NCBI RefSeq assembly: GCF_000001735.4
Contig: NC_003070.9
Span: 3,286,001 to 3,350,000 of the forward strand
DNA from: Arabidopsis thaliana
Taxonomy: Eukaryota; Streptophyta; Magnoliopsida; Brassicales; Brassicaceae
DNA length: 64,000 nt
Direction of reading: 5' to 3'
This document shows, one piece after another, positions 46,501 through 57,764 of this stretch (the first letter of the stretch is position 1; the number at the start of each line of letters is the position of its first letter). Under the pieces are notes generated by a model. The model had not been told where the DNA came from, did not search any database, and saw nothing but the letters and a program-made list of their open reading frames with translations. The position numbers and the translations under genes are program-made.

Positions 46501-47243
46501 CTCTCCGCGATGATACCTGGAGGATCTCTTCTAGTAGAAGCCGCAATCCGGTAATCACTTTGCTTCAACGAGTTCTTCCTTCTGCTGCGAGTCTAATTGA
46601 TTGTCCGCATGATGATACTTACCTTTGGAAAATTGGTCATCATGCACCGTCAAATAGATTCTCTACAGCGGACACTTGGAGCTACCTTCAGCCCTCTAGT
46701 ACTTCAGTTCTGTGGCATAAGGCGGTTTGGTTTAAGGATCATGTTCCGAAACAAGCTTTCATCTGTTGGGTTGTGGCCCACAACAGATTACACACTAGGG
46801 ACCGGTTAAGGAGATGGGGCTTCTCTATCCCGCCCACTTGTGTTCTGTGTAATGACCTTGATGAGTCTAGGGAACACCTTTTCTTTCGGTGTCAGTTTAG
46901 CTCAGAGATTTGGAGCTTCTTCATGAGAGCCTTAAACCTCAATCCGCCTCCTCAGTTTATGCACTGTCTGCTTTGGACCTTGACTGCTTCTCGAGACAGG
47001 AACATCACGCTCATCACCAAGCTCCTTTTCCACGCTTCTGTCTATTTCATTTGGCGTGAGCGCAATCTTCGCATTCACTCAAATTCTGTTAGACCAGCTC
47101 ATTTGATCATCAAGGAAATTCAGCTTATCGTTAGGGCTAGGTTGGACCCTCTGTCTCGGTCTTCCCGCGTCGTCTCTCAGCCAGGCTCTTCTCTTCTTGC
47201 CTCGTGGTTTGGAGTGTTTCAGCGTTCACCTGTCTCTGGTTAA
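43554..47243 (+). pseudogene. LINE ORF2 (endonuclease-reverse transcriptase), one stop codon
   Basis: One frame of 1230 codons from the ATG at 43554, interrupted by a single in-frame TAG at 46284-46286. N-terminal APE-like endonuclease: KVFCWNIRGLNSRNRQ, LLLGDFNQIAAASEH and DSDHAPCII. Reverse transcriptase: NKAPGPDGFPVEFF, QANQVGFIKGR, DISKAYDNVNW, GIRQGDPMSSHLF, the FADD catalytic box in LSFADDVLVFS, then RYLGVPL. After the stop the frame continues with a zf-RVT domain (CX2CX7HX4C in CVLCNDLDESREHLFFRC). The catalytic residues of both enzymes lie before the stop, so a shortened protein is conceivable. Without ORF1 and its promoter, autonomy is unlikely. Confidence 0.93.
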
Positions 47244-47497
47244 TGTGGAGTTTATTTTGCAGGTCCTCTGTTGGCTCAGCGTTGTTCTCCTTTTGTTTTG
47301 CTGAGATCTTGTCGTCCTTGGGTTCTCTCTGGGCCTCGTCGCTGGGATTCAGGTTCTCGGTTTTTTCTTGTTCTGTTAGTTGTTGGGCCTGCGTGCCTTC
47401 TCTGGGCCTGCGTGCCTGTTGTATGGCCTTCTAAGCCTTGTAACCTTTTTCGTTTTATTGGAAATTTATGAAAAAAAAAAAAAAAAAAAAAAAAAAA

Positions 47498-47512
47498 AGA
47501 ATATGACACATA
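47498..47512. repeat. LINE target-site duplication, right copy
   Basis: Matches 42894-42908 exactly and directly follows the A tail. Confidence 0.95.
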
Positions 47513-47924
47513 AAAGAGTTTTTTTTTCACTATTCCTAATGATTTCAGCACCTAACCGTTAATTGCAGAGGAGAAAATGATTTCAAGATAAAGAGTACTA
47601 ATGAATGAATAACCAACCTTAGTGTTGCATCATTATGTCAAGAATAAAAGAGAAAAAAAAAAGCGTTACAAACATGCCGTTTCACAATAACTGAAGTTAC
47701 TGAACAATGGGATGTTTTTTTAGTTACTACATAAATAAACCAAACGCACGCCAAAGATGCCAAAACAAAAACGGCACGTCGTTGGCTATCACCTAAGCTT
47801 TGAAATGGACTCATCACAGCATACGCACACGCATACAGTCTCCATTATATACGTCTGAACAATCTGCCGTTTTCATACATCACAAAGAAGTTGAAAACCA
47901 ATCACAGTCGTTGGGTATATGCTC
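47513..47924. other. 3' flank of NFXL1
   Basis: About 410 bp between the LINE and the NFXL1 stop codon. It probably holds the NFXL1 3' UTR; nothing else was recognised. Confidence 0.6.
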
Positions 47925-50900
47925 TCACTCACATACCTTCTCCCAGTCATCCACCACTTCTTCACCGGAGCCTTCCACCGGTTGTTTACCGGTAGTTTTT
48001 GAACTACTGCTCTCTTCTATCTGAGCAATTGGCTCCAAAGTGGATGTGCTGGCCTTCTTGGGCTCTAAAACACTCCAACGGTTAACCGAGGTAACAATTG
48101 GAGAGTTGCTCTTTGCTGATCTCAGCGCAGAGGCTTGAGCATCTGTAGATGATCCTCCAATGGGGGAATCTTCAGCTCCCCAGGAGTCATCACTCTCCTG
48201 AATCACAGCTCTCCTCCATGGATTTCCTTTGTCAACATCCCACGCCGAGCTGCCAGGTAATTTTCCCCATACATTATTAAGTGATGGAGATTGCCCGCCG
48301 CTCTGGACAACCACAGCTCCATGATATACTGAACCGTGCTCAAGCCTCCTCATGGCAGTGGCAGCTCGGGCATGGTCGTGGAACACCGCTAAAGCATTCT
48401 TGTCATTCAGCCAAACAAGCTCACATTCACCCCCAAATCTCAGTACCAAGGCGCTGATATTCGCCTCTCTCGGAAGATCCAGAAAAGAAACCACAAGTCC
48501 AGGATCCATATCCACCAGCGAATCATAGAACGGTGGGTGTGGCCCTCCTATCGAGATAGCACCACCCCTAGCTCCAATGATCCTTGTTGGCGGTTTCGAT
48601 TTTGCTGTTACGTGAACCACTGTAAACCGTTTTGGCTCCCACCCTGCGTTGCTAACACCAAGTTTCCACCTCTCAGCTATAAGTCGAACCGTGTCTCGTT
48701 TATCCTTCTGCATCGGGCAGAAGATATGGACCTTAAGGGCACTTGTGCTTCCTCTTGCTTTCCCAAGTACCAAGAACTTGCAGCGCTCTTCAACAGCCAG
48801 TACCCACTTTGGATCACGCCTATAAAGGTCTGAAATAATCTCTGTCATAGCAGAATTCTCGCTGAAATGTAATGCCTCCAGATTTGGGGGAGTTATATCA
48901 AATGCATCTTGAAGAACCCGCTTACGCTCCAGCTTCGCACACTCATCATCACACGAAAGCTTTCTCTGCCCGAGGGGGATACGGTTTCCGCTCGATTCAA
49001 CAGGCTGAAGTGGAGCTGGAAGCTTCTGTAAAACAGAGGCTTCATCATAGGCCGCACAGTAAACATTAGAACCGTTGGCACTTCTTCCCCCAGCATCACA
49101 AGGGACCGTAGCGGTTATACGACCACATGAACAAGTAATTGTGACTGAAAATTCACATCTTAGGTCAGGGCAAGGCGCAGAAGGATGGCAGAGTGCTGCA
49201 CAAGTGTGTCTGCAATCTGTTCTAGGAGCACCACATTTCTGTCTACACGTAACACGCATACCTGCTTCAGATTCATTGAAGCTGTCACAAGGCTCCGGGT
49301 GACAAGTTCTGGCACAAGCATGCATGCCACAACGCCTCGTCTTTCCACAAATCTTGGTACATCTAATGTCTTTCAACCCACAGGGTATGTTTCTGAGAAC
49401 CACATGACCACCAACGCACTTCTTTTCCACAGGGGTAGAACAAGGAGGACAATCTCCAAAATGGCATCCATGCGTATCAGAATGGCCACAAGGCTGAGGA
49501 ATCGGGCATGGAAGCTGACAGCTAGGAACAGGTGTCCCACATGATAGTGGAGGAGGAATCGAAGTTCTTCCACAAGCACATGTAAGATCAGTGAAGATCA
49601 TCTCGAGACAAGGAGGGCAATGTCCACTGTGACATAAAGATTCACAGGAATGCTGCCCACACCTTAGCTTCTTCTGACAAGGTATTTGGCAGACATGTGG
49701 GTCCCAATCGCCAGATAAATCATTCTTCTTCCCGTTCAAGAGAGGGCAGCAACGCTCGCTACATCTATGTCTCCCACAGTTCTTCTTACGTCCACATGGC
49801 TTAGCGCACACAAACTTCTCTGCCTCTGAGGAAGTTGTTATGTAGCATTCCACAGCCCTGGATGTTGACCCACACCGGCATTTCTGGTTAACTTGGACTA
49901 AACAAGGCGGGCAATCACCTGCATGGCACATCTCATTGCAAGTATGTAACCTACAAGGAAGAAGCTTCCTACATACATTTGAACAAGAAGGAATTGGGTC
50001 CAAGCAACTCTGCCTGATCTGTTCTTCTAAACGCGTATTCCCACAATAGCATGTCTTAACTCTACTGGGCAGTAAGTCACAGTCCCCGCAAGGTCCAGGA
50101 TGGCATACCTCGGAACAGAAATGATTACCACATCCAAGAGGCTTCCCACAGTTAAAACTGCATGAATAGACACCATCTTCTGCTTTCAATTCCCCCTTCA
50201 CATTCATATCACCGCAAATGACAGTCTCCACTTTTTTCTTGCAGAAACATGTGGCATTTACCAGTACCTGACAAGGATCACAAGGGCCAACATGACATGT
50301 CCTTTCACATTGATGACGCCCGCAACTAAGAAGCTTATCGCAACGCTGCCCACAAACAAGATCAGATCTCCGCTCGGAGCATCTAGTAGTAACCATCTTT
50401 TTCCCACAAGGACAGCTACGAGGTGGAGCAAAGGCTTTACAGGGAGGACATGGACCAGGATGACACTGCAAAACACATACATGAGGACAAAGATCCTCTT
50501 CAGTCGTCTCAGCAGGTGCAAACTCTTTCTCCAGCGGTTTCCCACATGGTTCCCCGCATGAGTGTGGAGTGAGATATGGGTCAGACGGTGGATCTCTTCT
50601 CTTTCCACAAAAGCACCGATAGGAAATCTCTTTAGATGATGTCAACTGTACAGATTGGCAACCTGGACATCTCCAGTTATCACCTTGGTTTTTCTCAGCT
50701 AGCAAATCAACTGAAGTTGGTGCTCGAGCCCACCTCTTGATACAGTTGATATGGAAGATGGAATAACAGCTGGAGCATGACCAGATATTGGCAGACCTCC
50801 CAACCTTGTCATAACAAATCATACACTCAATAGAACTCTTGACAAGCTTCTCCTGTAACTCTTGAACAAGTTGAGGCAAGTTTGGGTCTGTCAACACAAC

Positions 50901-51491
50901 ATTCTCCTCCTTCGCTACCCTTTTCCCCTGATTCACAGGCCGCGTCCTAGATGCAACTCTTTGGCGATTATCTGGCAGAGTTCCAGAAGCATTATTCCTT
51001 CTTTGTCGATTAGGTGGAGGTGGACCAATGTTATCACTCCTTTGGTGCTGGTTCTCAGGAGCATTATTTCTTCTATGTCGATAAGGTTGAGGTGGACCAC
51101 TGTTATCACTCCTTTGATGCTGGTTATCAGGCGCATTATATCTTCTATGTTGATTAGGTTGAGGTGGACCAATGTTATCACTCCTTTGATGCTGGTTATC
51201 AGGCGCATTATATCTTCTATGTTGATTAGGTGGAGGTGGACCAATGTTACTACTCCTTTGGTGGTGGTTATAGGACGGAGGACCAGAAGCGTTATGCTGC
51301 CTTTGCAGATAAACAGGACGGGATGCAGAACCAGCATCAAGGGTTTCAGAATTTCTATCTGTATTAGGAGGAAGCAAAGGCTCATTTACCACCACGCTCG
51401 AGGTAGATGAGTTTCTAGGAATCCACGTTTGCTGATGATTGAATCGATGAGACCTATCATCGCTCCTATCTCGCCTGACTTGAAAGCTCAT
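47925..51491 (-). CDS. NFXL1: NF-X1-type zinc finger protein
   Basis: Intron-less coding region of 1188 residues. Order: N-terminal Asn/Gln/Pro/Arg-rich region with four to five tandem 24-residue repeats (about 76-170); a RING-type C4HC3 finger from Cys223 (CMICYDK, then CSSCYSIFHINCIKRW, then WRCPGC); many NF-X1 Cys-rich fingers over the next 600 residues (for example CGRHQCERTCHVGPCDPC, CGNHFCSEVCHPGPCGDC); and a C-terminal R3H-like region (WVLAVEERCKFLVLGKARG). NF-X1 proteins are nuclear regulators with possible E3 ligase activity. Arabidopsis NFXL1 is known for salt, osmotic and trichothecene responses. The start is Met at 51491: the frame stays open to 51578, but an acceptor site at 51559-51560 shows that the upstream part is partly UTR and partly intron. 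Confidence 0.96.
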   Translation of the reverse strand: MSFQVRRDRSDDRSHRFNHQQTWIPRNSSTSSVVVNEPLLPPNTDRNSETLDAGSASRPVYLQRQHNASGPPSYNHHQRSSNIGPPPPNQHRRYNAPDNQHQRSDNIGPPQPNQHRRYNAPDNQHQRSDNSGPPQPYRHRRNNAPENQHQRSDNIGPPPPNRQRRNNASGTLPDNRQRVASRTRPVNQGKRVAKEENVVLTDPNLPQLVQELQEKLVKSSIECMICYDKVGRSANIWSCSSCYSIFHINCIKRWARAPTSVDLLAEKNQGDNWRCPGCQSVQLTSSKEISYRCFCGKRRDPPSDPYLTPHSCGEPCGKPLEKEFAPAETTEEDLCPHVCVLQCHPGPCPPCKAFAPPRSCPCGKKMVTTRCSERRSDLVCGQRCDKLLSCGRHQCERTCHVGPCDPCQVLVNATCFCKKKVETVICGDMNVKGELKAEDGVYSCSFNCGKPLGCGNHFCSEVCHPGPCGDCDLLPSRVKTCYCGNTRLEEQIRQSCLDPIPSCSNVCRKLLPCRLHTCNEMCHAGDCPPCLVQVNQKCRCGSTSRAVECYITTSSEAEKFVCAKPCGRKKNCGRHRCSERCCPLLNGKKNDLSGDWDPHVCQIPCQKKLRCGQHSCESLCHSGHCPPCLEMIFTDLTCACGRTSIPPPLSCGTPVPSCQLPCPIPQPCGHSDTHGCHFGDCPPCSTPVEKKCVGGHVVLRNIPCGLKDIRCTKICGKTRRCGMHACARTCHPEPCDSFNESEAGMRVTCRQKCGAPRTDCRHTCAALCHPSAPCPDLRCEFSVTITCSCGRITATVPCDAGGRSANGSNVYCAAYDEASVLQKLPAPLQPVESSGNRIPLGQRKLSCDDECAKLERKRVLQDAFDITPPNLEALHFSENSAMTEIISDLYRRDPKWVLAVEERCKFLVLGKARGSTSALKVHIFCPMQKDKRDTVRLIAERWKLGVSNAGWEPKRFTVVHVTAKSKPPTRIIGARGGAISIGGPHPPFYDSLVDMDPGLVVSFLDLPREANISALVLRFGGECELVWLNDKNALAVFHDHARAATAMRRLEHGSVYHGAVVVQSGGQSPSLNNVWGKLPGSSAWDVDKGNPWRRAVIQESDDSWGAEDSPIGGSSTDAQASALRSAKSNSPIVTSVNRWSVLEPKKASTSTLEPIAQIEESSSSKTTGKQPVEGSGEEVVDDWEKVCE
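51000..51300 (-). repeat. 72-bp coding minisatellite in NFXL1
   Basis: The run tggacca begins at 51021, 51093, 51165 and 51237, exactly 72 bp apart. The two central units are almost identical. Each unit encodes 24 residues of the form NQHRRYNAPDNQHQRSDNIG plus PPQP. The period is a multiple of three, so unit number can change without shifting the frame. Confidence 0.93.
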
Positions 51492-52380
51492 ATTCTGCCT
51501 TGACTCCACAAACACAGAACTAGATCCTGTACCCGTCACTGTTGGAGCAATGGTGCTTCTGTACAAAAAGAAAAGCAAATGAGAAACATTCAGATTCTAG
51601 CAATGTCAAACATTGATGGCCCAGATAAATTCACCACACACGAAAATACGAGCAAACCAATCTACGTAACAATAAAATCTTACACAGCTACAACGATGTT
51701 GAAATTAACTAAAGCCAAATCAAACGAATCGAAAATTGATAGCAAGACGCCTAAACTATTCCTCCTTCTTTGGGATCTAAAAAAGGGGGTAAAATCAAAG
51801 TGCCCTATTTTATCATATCTAAGAAATTTTGGTGACCAACACCAACCAACACACAAATTTTGGCTTCGATATTGCTGAATCAAAGAGAACGATAAAACAA
51901 ATGATTAGAAGCTCACAACCAAAGAGGGGGAAAAAGTTTGGTACCTGACAAGAATATACGAAAGCGTATAAAGAAGGAAACAATCGCCGGAAGAATCAAA
52001 TACGCAGGAGATTCCGATTAGTCTCCCTTGTTTTCTCAGGGAGAGAGAGAAAGAGACTGTAGGAGAAAATGGAGCGATGAGGAAGATTATATATAGCGAC
52101 TGAAAGTGATAGACCGCCTTGCTCCCAAAGGAAATAAAAGATAGAGAGAGAGAGTCGCGTACGACTTTTCTTTTTCACCGGCTTGTCTGAATTATTTTAT
52201 GCTTGACAAACCCTCAAGAACCGCCTCATCCCTAATGGGCTAACAATGGGCCTATACTAATTGACTTAAACCAATCTAAACCAGTAATTTAATTTGCAGA
52301 TGATTTCGGTTAACTTTATATATATTAACTTGAGAGTTTTGAGAGACTTGACTACAGGATACAAACTACAAAGAAAGTGG
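51492..52380. other. NFXL1 leader with intron, and EXO84C 3' flank
   Basis: On the minus strand, 51558-51492 is leader, 51944-51559 is a probable 5' UTR intron (GTACC donor, TACAG acceptor), and a leader exon extends upstream from 51945. The promoter and the 3' UTR of EXO84C (52381) share the remaining 400 bp. (GA)n runs occur near 52041 and 52142. Confidence 0.65.
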
Positions 52381-55300
52381 TCAAGACTCAGAATCGGTGA
52401 AAGATGGACTCTCTAGGTCAGCCATGCTTGCAGAGGCAAATGACTCGAACGAGTCCACTGTGGAGAGTGAAGATGTATCTTCGGAATCTGAGTCGTCATC
52501 CATCTCAGGGAGGACGATGTGATGATCGTCTTCTTCTTCTTCTTCACACTCATATTCTTCCGGTTCTGAAGCATCCTCAGACCCCATGAGTAGCCTGTTG
52601 ATAGCTGACTTGGCGGCTTCTGTGAACCACTCTGTCTTCGGGAGTGAGCTGGTGAAAGAGAATAATACACTTTTTAGGTAATTCGTTATGTTGAGACCGA
52701 GTTGGAAGAAAATTCAAAAAGAGTGTTGTTTCAATTACCTTTGTGGGTTGATGCCTCTTTCCGAGAATATGTTGATGGCTCGATTGATCACCACTGATGC
52801 ATGGTTCTGAACTACTTTAAATGGATAACCTGCAAACCTGGCTATCTCCACTGTGAAGTTCATGTCGAGGATCAACTGCAACACGTGACAACAAAACTTC
52901 AACTTTCAACCCCAATCTTCTCAAGAAATGAACTTCAACATCAAGTTTCAATTGTTTCCCATTTCAAATTTTCAATCTTTGACTGCTGAGCCTGAGATCA
53001 GAGAATAGCTGAGGTATATAAGAGTGGTGAAAGAGAGTGTTTCTACCTGTTGCAATCCAGATGGCTGAAGTGGATTTGACTCGTCCTCGAATGCACTCCA
53101 AAACTCCTGCTCGTTTGATAGCCAGATTATAACCGTCTCTGTTAATCTCGCTAGTAGAATCTTTTGCAGCTTCTCTTTACCAAGCAGAACATCCCCAGCA
53201 ATTATGGCCAACTGTTGTAGCTTAGAAAACAATGCCTGCATAAGAACAGACACAGATGATTCTGTGTGCTAAAACTTATAAACTGGGAACTATAAAACTA
53301 GATCAAAGAAGAGGGCGAGACCTGAAACGGTAAAGACGGCAGATGCAAGTCATCTGGTGTTTCGGTTAAATAAATGAGTGCGTCTAATCGCGTTAGTCCT
53401 TCCCTAGAGTAGATGAAGCTCAAGACAAACTGCAGACAGAAGTAGTTTCTGAGTTTGTCAAATGCTTGAACCATATGGCGTTTCCATTCTTTCAGTTCCG
53501 GTGCAGCACTACTGTTTAGAGCGGCACTATTCTCACCTTCTCCTCCGCCATTTTCAATCTGGAGTTTCCAGACTTTAACAAGTGATCTTGGTAAAAGTTC
53601 GTCAAGTATTGTAAACGCAGCTCCAAGAAGCGCAAGCTGCTCAGAATCTGTCTCAGCTCTAGCGAGTACGGTATTATCTTGGAGCTCAGGTAGACCATCC
53701 TCATCTGAATGGCCAGGCAAGGCTTTGATCAGAAAGTCGATGTATTTATCATATAGTTGCAATATCCTCGTTAGTACACTCTCACCAAAGTGTAACACAA
53801 CTAGGTGTGTTAACTGCTCAAGTATGTCCTGAAAGAACAAATAAAGCTTCTATAAATTTATGCCAACAGAATCAAAGAAAATAGTAAGATCAGTGTTCAA
53901 AATCAACTTACTTGCACAATTTGCATGAATCGAATGCTACAATCAGTCATCATAGTATCTGAAGCGATAGCGAATTCAGATAATATTGTCACAAAGTCAG
54001 AGGGTGATTCCAAGCCCTCATCAGTTTCATTCAAGTCAAAGATAACCCTTCGAGCCCGTCTAAAATTCAACTCCAACACTTCTTCAACATAAGGTCGGAA
54101 CAGCACCAAAAATAGCTTAGACAGAAATAAGCCTTGTGGTTCCAACACTTTGCAATAGTTAAGACAATCTTGAAGACATATACTGGCTGCCCGCAATGCA
54201 GAAGCTGTTTCGGAAGGAGAAGCGTTTTCTTTAACCAACCGCACCAAATATTCAACTTCCCTCTCTGCCCATTGAACAACTTTGTTGGAATATGCGGGAT
54301 TATCATCGTCACCAAACATGGCTGCGGATTCTTTTGTAGCCACTGAGATGTTAGAGAAAACAAGCTTAGAGAGAGTAGCAGGAAACGTGTTTGGGCAAGT
54401 CAAACATGAAGGGAGAAAGGCCTCGATTCTTCTGCGGAGGCTTGTGGCGTAAAACTTTAGAAGCAATTGGTGAGCTGAAGGTCCTTTTCCAAGTCTGATT
54501 AACCCAATCAATGCATGCTTCAATTCAGCTACACAAATCGAGGGTTGTTTAGCGATCCTAAGGAGCTGATCCTCAAGAACCGCCTTTCTTTCCATAAAGG
54601 CAGACTTGTAAGAAGACATCTCGACTGATCCTTTAAGATCTGGACTGCTTCTTTCCTCAGCATCCATTGCCTCCAGTGCTTCATCCACTTTATGTTCAGC
54701 CAAAAGAAGGTCAATTTTCTCCAGGAACTCAGACTTTGGATCGGTTACTTCATTAGGCAAGGGGTCCTCTTCGACTTCAGCGTCATGTACATCACCAGGT
54801 AATCGATTCCAATCATCCATCTCACGGCAAACTCCAGCCATCAGATCCTGCACAAGAATCCCCTGAGAAGAAATATGTTTCCGTAGCTCAACCAACTCAT
54901 GCTCCATCTCCACCGCTTCTTCAGATATTCTACACAAACCAAGCATAAAGAAATGAATCTCAGAAACTAGCACAACGGATACAAAGAAACATGACGTAAC
55001 CTTTGAATCCGGAATTGCAGATTCAAAACTCGCAAATGAAATAACAAAGAGAAGTTAGTAGCTTTTATACATTACCTTAAGAAAGCAAGGTACTTGGTAC
55101 GCATATCACCGCACATATTTTCCACAGCATCCTTTAAATCCATAAGCTCACAGCAAAGCTTTCTAATCCCCTGCATTGTTCAACATTACCAGATCAACGA
55201 GCATAAACCCATGGACCAACAGGAGAAGTAATCATGAACAATCGTAGGTTCAACAATTTCAATCCAAGACGTAAAATTCGAGGGCTACTGATTCTTAATC

Positions 55301-55494
55301 CAGATTAATTCGAAAGAACCCATTTGAGATAAACTATATCCGAGTGCAATGAATCAGTTCAGAGAAGGAAACAACTCAGAAAAAAGAAAAGGAGAGACCT
55401 TTTCGGTGAGAGACTGGTGAACGGAATCGATCTTTGACTGAGGAGTGATGCTTTCTATAAATGGGTACTCGTCGTCTTCCTCGCTGCTCTCCAT
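52381..55494 (-). CDS. EXO84C: Exocyst complex subunit EXO84C
   Basis: Seven exons in transcription order: 55494-55399, 55170-55076, 54929-53912, 53828-53322, 53235-53047, 52875-52739 and 52648-52381, giving 769 residues. EXO84 is one of eight exocyst subunits that tether secretory vesicles to the plasma membrane. Visible features: an acidic start ([20 protein letters not shown]); an N-terminal coiled-coil/Vps51-like helix around residues 35-100 ([28 protein letters not shown], here split by an intron); and a long helical-bundle body with [20 protein letters not shown] and [17 protein letters not shown]. The C-terminal tail is very acidic ([23 protein letters not shown]). I recall the locus as At1g10180. 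The tiny first exon and the start at the first ATG give the expected family length. Confidence 0.93.
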
Positions 55495-57764
55495 GTCTCT
55501 CGCTCTATCTATTTCCCCTTCAGTTTTCCTCGGAGTCTCACTGTCTCAGACACGGTTGCCGAAAGAAGCACGATAGTGATGCTTTGGACTCTCTCTGCTC
55601 TCAAGACACACAGATTCGTCGGAATTGTAACATTGCTTTTTTTGTACACAAAACGGCATGTAGTGTAATATCTCAAGCCAAAGACGGCACGATGGTTCTT
55701 ATGGTTTTTGTCATACCTTTTTCGCCATGAAGAAGTAAGTCTACACTATTTCCTAAACTTCTACTACAATTTTAATCTCAAAATCAAAATTTTGTTTAAC
55801 CACAATTCACAAAACGAAATATCTCGTTGACTTCAGGGTTGACCAATTCATTAAAATTCAAACCTATATGATGACCAATACAAATTGCCTGCTCGAGCTG
55901 GAAATAGAGCACAAGAGGTAGTAAAATAAAGAAAAAGAAAGGTTTTGACATTTGATGCTGGTTTTCTCCGGTTCGCTCTTAATTCCTGGGTATTTGATTC
56001 GCTTTGTGTTGTTCTCTGCGGTGTTGGATAGTTCGGTTCAAGGATTCTAGGATCCATTGAGTGTTTTAGAAATTCGATTTGGTTCTCTCTTTTTTAAATC
56101 CCTTTTTAGTTTTTTCCTTCAAATTAATATATATTGATAATGGGCCTTCCCGACAAAAATTGGGCTTAGCCATGGACATTATAAAACAGACAAAGCAGGT
56201 ACAAAAAGGATTTTGGTTCTTTTTTGGTCTATTATTATTGGTTCAGATATTTGAATGGAGAACCAAAGTGCTAAACAAGTAAGTAAGTAACACAAGCTGT
56301 TAAATTTCTTCACGGGAGTATTTTCTTTTTCGTCACTATAGTAACAAATGTTTTCTCCACACACAAGGCCATTCGGCCCATTCCTATATTTTATGTGTTC
56401 CAAAACATATTTTATAAAACCGTTCTTCTATATTTATTAGTAACACTAGTTAATCACCCGCGCTATGCTGCGGTATTTTCAAATTTTTTGTATCGTTTAA
56501 TTTAAATATAATTTTTAATTATCTAATCATTTACTTATATAATAAGTAATTATTCTTAGTATTAAAATATATTTTTTCTAACAACATTCTCAACAATGCA
56601 TTATACACACAATTCATAAACAATGTTCGTCTTAAACTAATTAAATAGAGGGTAATATTGGGATTCTCGAAACCTAAGAATTTGATGATTAAACTTCTTA
56701 CATACTCTTCACCCTCGGCGATTTATTATATAGATATATAACAATATGCAAACTATTCAAACTATTAATTAATCCATGACTACTATACACTCATAATTTG
56801 AGTTAAGATTACAGAAAAAAATCTTTTGAGTATGAGAAAACCAATCAAATTATTTTATTGAAAAACATTTAATAACAAAATAAATTTAGTATTAGTACAA
56901 TTAAATATGTAAAATTAAATAATAAATATATCATTAATCTATAAATTAAAAGTTGAAGAGCTTACATTAATTATTCAGTGGACACATGGCAAATGTTAAA
57001 GTGATGATGTGTCAATCATATGGAGAGAATTGGTCAACTTTCATATATATGATTTATCTCACAAAAATACTATTTTTATTTTTACCTTGTTTTTAAATTA
57101 TAAATTTTTATTATGAAATTTTTAACTCGTCGAGTACATCTCTTATTAGTTAAATATTCTTACATTTTTACAATTGGTTCCAATTATATTTTCTAAAAAT
57201 ATTGGGAAATTGAAAGATTTTAATTATTTTCGGTTTTAACGTGGATTATTGATGTGAATTATTTTTTATTTATTTCTTAATTAAAAACAAATTAAATAAT
57301 ATTAGCTAATCAAAGGTGTTAATTATAATTACACAAATACTCAAAATATATGAGTAACTTTTAAAAGATGTATGATATTCTAGTAATATTCATACTTTTC
57401 TATAACATCTAAGTAATTAATTCGTTTTTGTGACTGAATTTTAAATAAAATTCAAGATATAACAAAATGGAGAAGAAAAAGAATAGTAAACAAAAAACGT
57501 AGACAACAAAATATTCACACTTATAACTTGGTGAGTGTTACCAAAGTCACTAAGCAATTTTAGATTGTTCACCCTATTTTTACCTTGTTTTGTTTCCAGG
57601 AATCAATTATAATCAACGAGGATCTAGTTCGAAATATTTCTTTTAGTACAAACATTTATAATCTTAAAATCCAAAAGAAACGCATGATGACGATATTTAT
57701 TGTATAATCAAGTCAATGTAATGTTTTATTAATTTTTATTCCACAGAGATGTAATTAATCATAT
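55495..57764. other. AT-rich intergenic region with probable Helitron remnants
   Basis: The EXO84C promoter occupies the left side. From about 56.4 to 57.7 kb the DNA is very AT-rich. A GC hairpin next to ctag at 56446-56473 and an ATREP-like start (tctataaattaaaagttgaa) near 56937 suggest decayed Helitrons. No gene was seen. Confidence 0.5.
56446..56473 (-). mobile_element. Possible Helitron 3' terminus
   Basis: Read on the minus strand, a short GC-rich hairpin (ccgcagcatagcgcggg) is followed 7 bp later by CTAG and then T, the form of a Helitron 3' end (hairpin plus CTRR, inserted before T). The stem is imperfect, and no matching 5' end in the same orientation was found. Only a remnant is claimed. 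Confidence 0.35.

Larger units (their letters stand above)
42909..47497 (+). mobile_element. L1-type non-LTR retrotransposon (LINE), 5'-truncated
   Basis: About 4.6 kb flanked by a 15-bp direct repeat and ending in an A tail of about 28 bases (47471-47498), the hallmark of target-primed reverse transcription. It begins inside ORF1, at the zinc knuckle, so the 5' UTR and N-terminal gag-like part are missing. ORF2 has endonuclease and reverse transcriptase regions and a C-terminal zinc finger, with no RNase H seen. The perfect target repeat, pure tail and almost intact frame point to a recent insertion. I recall a transposon annotated here as At1g10160. Confidence 0.96.

Noticed and set aside
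50862..51410. 182-codon plus-strand ORF opposite NFXL1
   Set aside because: It is the antisense shadow of the 72-bp repeat; the open frame arises because the period is a multiple of three. It has no independent features.
51492..51578. 29-residue N-terminal extension of NFXL1
   Set aside because: The open frame crosses a splice acceptor at 51559-51560, and the protein length from Met at 51491 (1188) is the known one.
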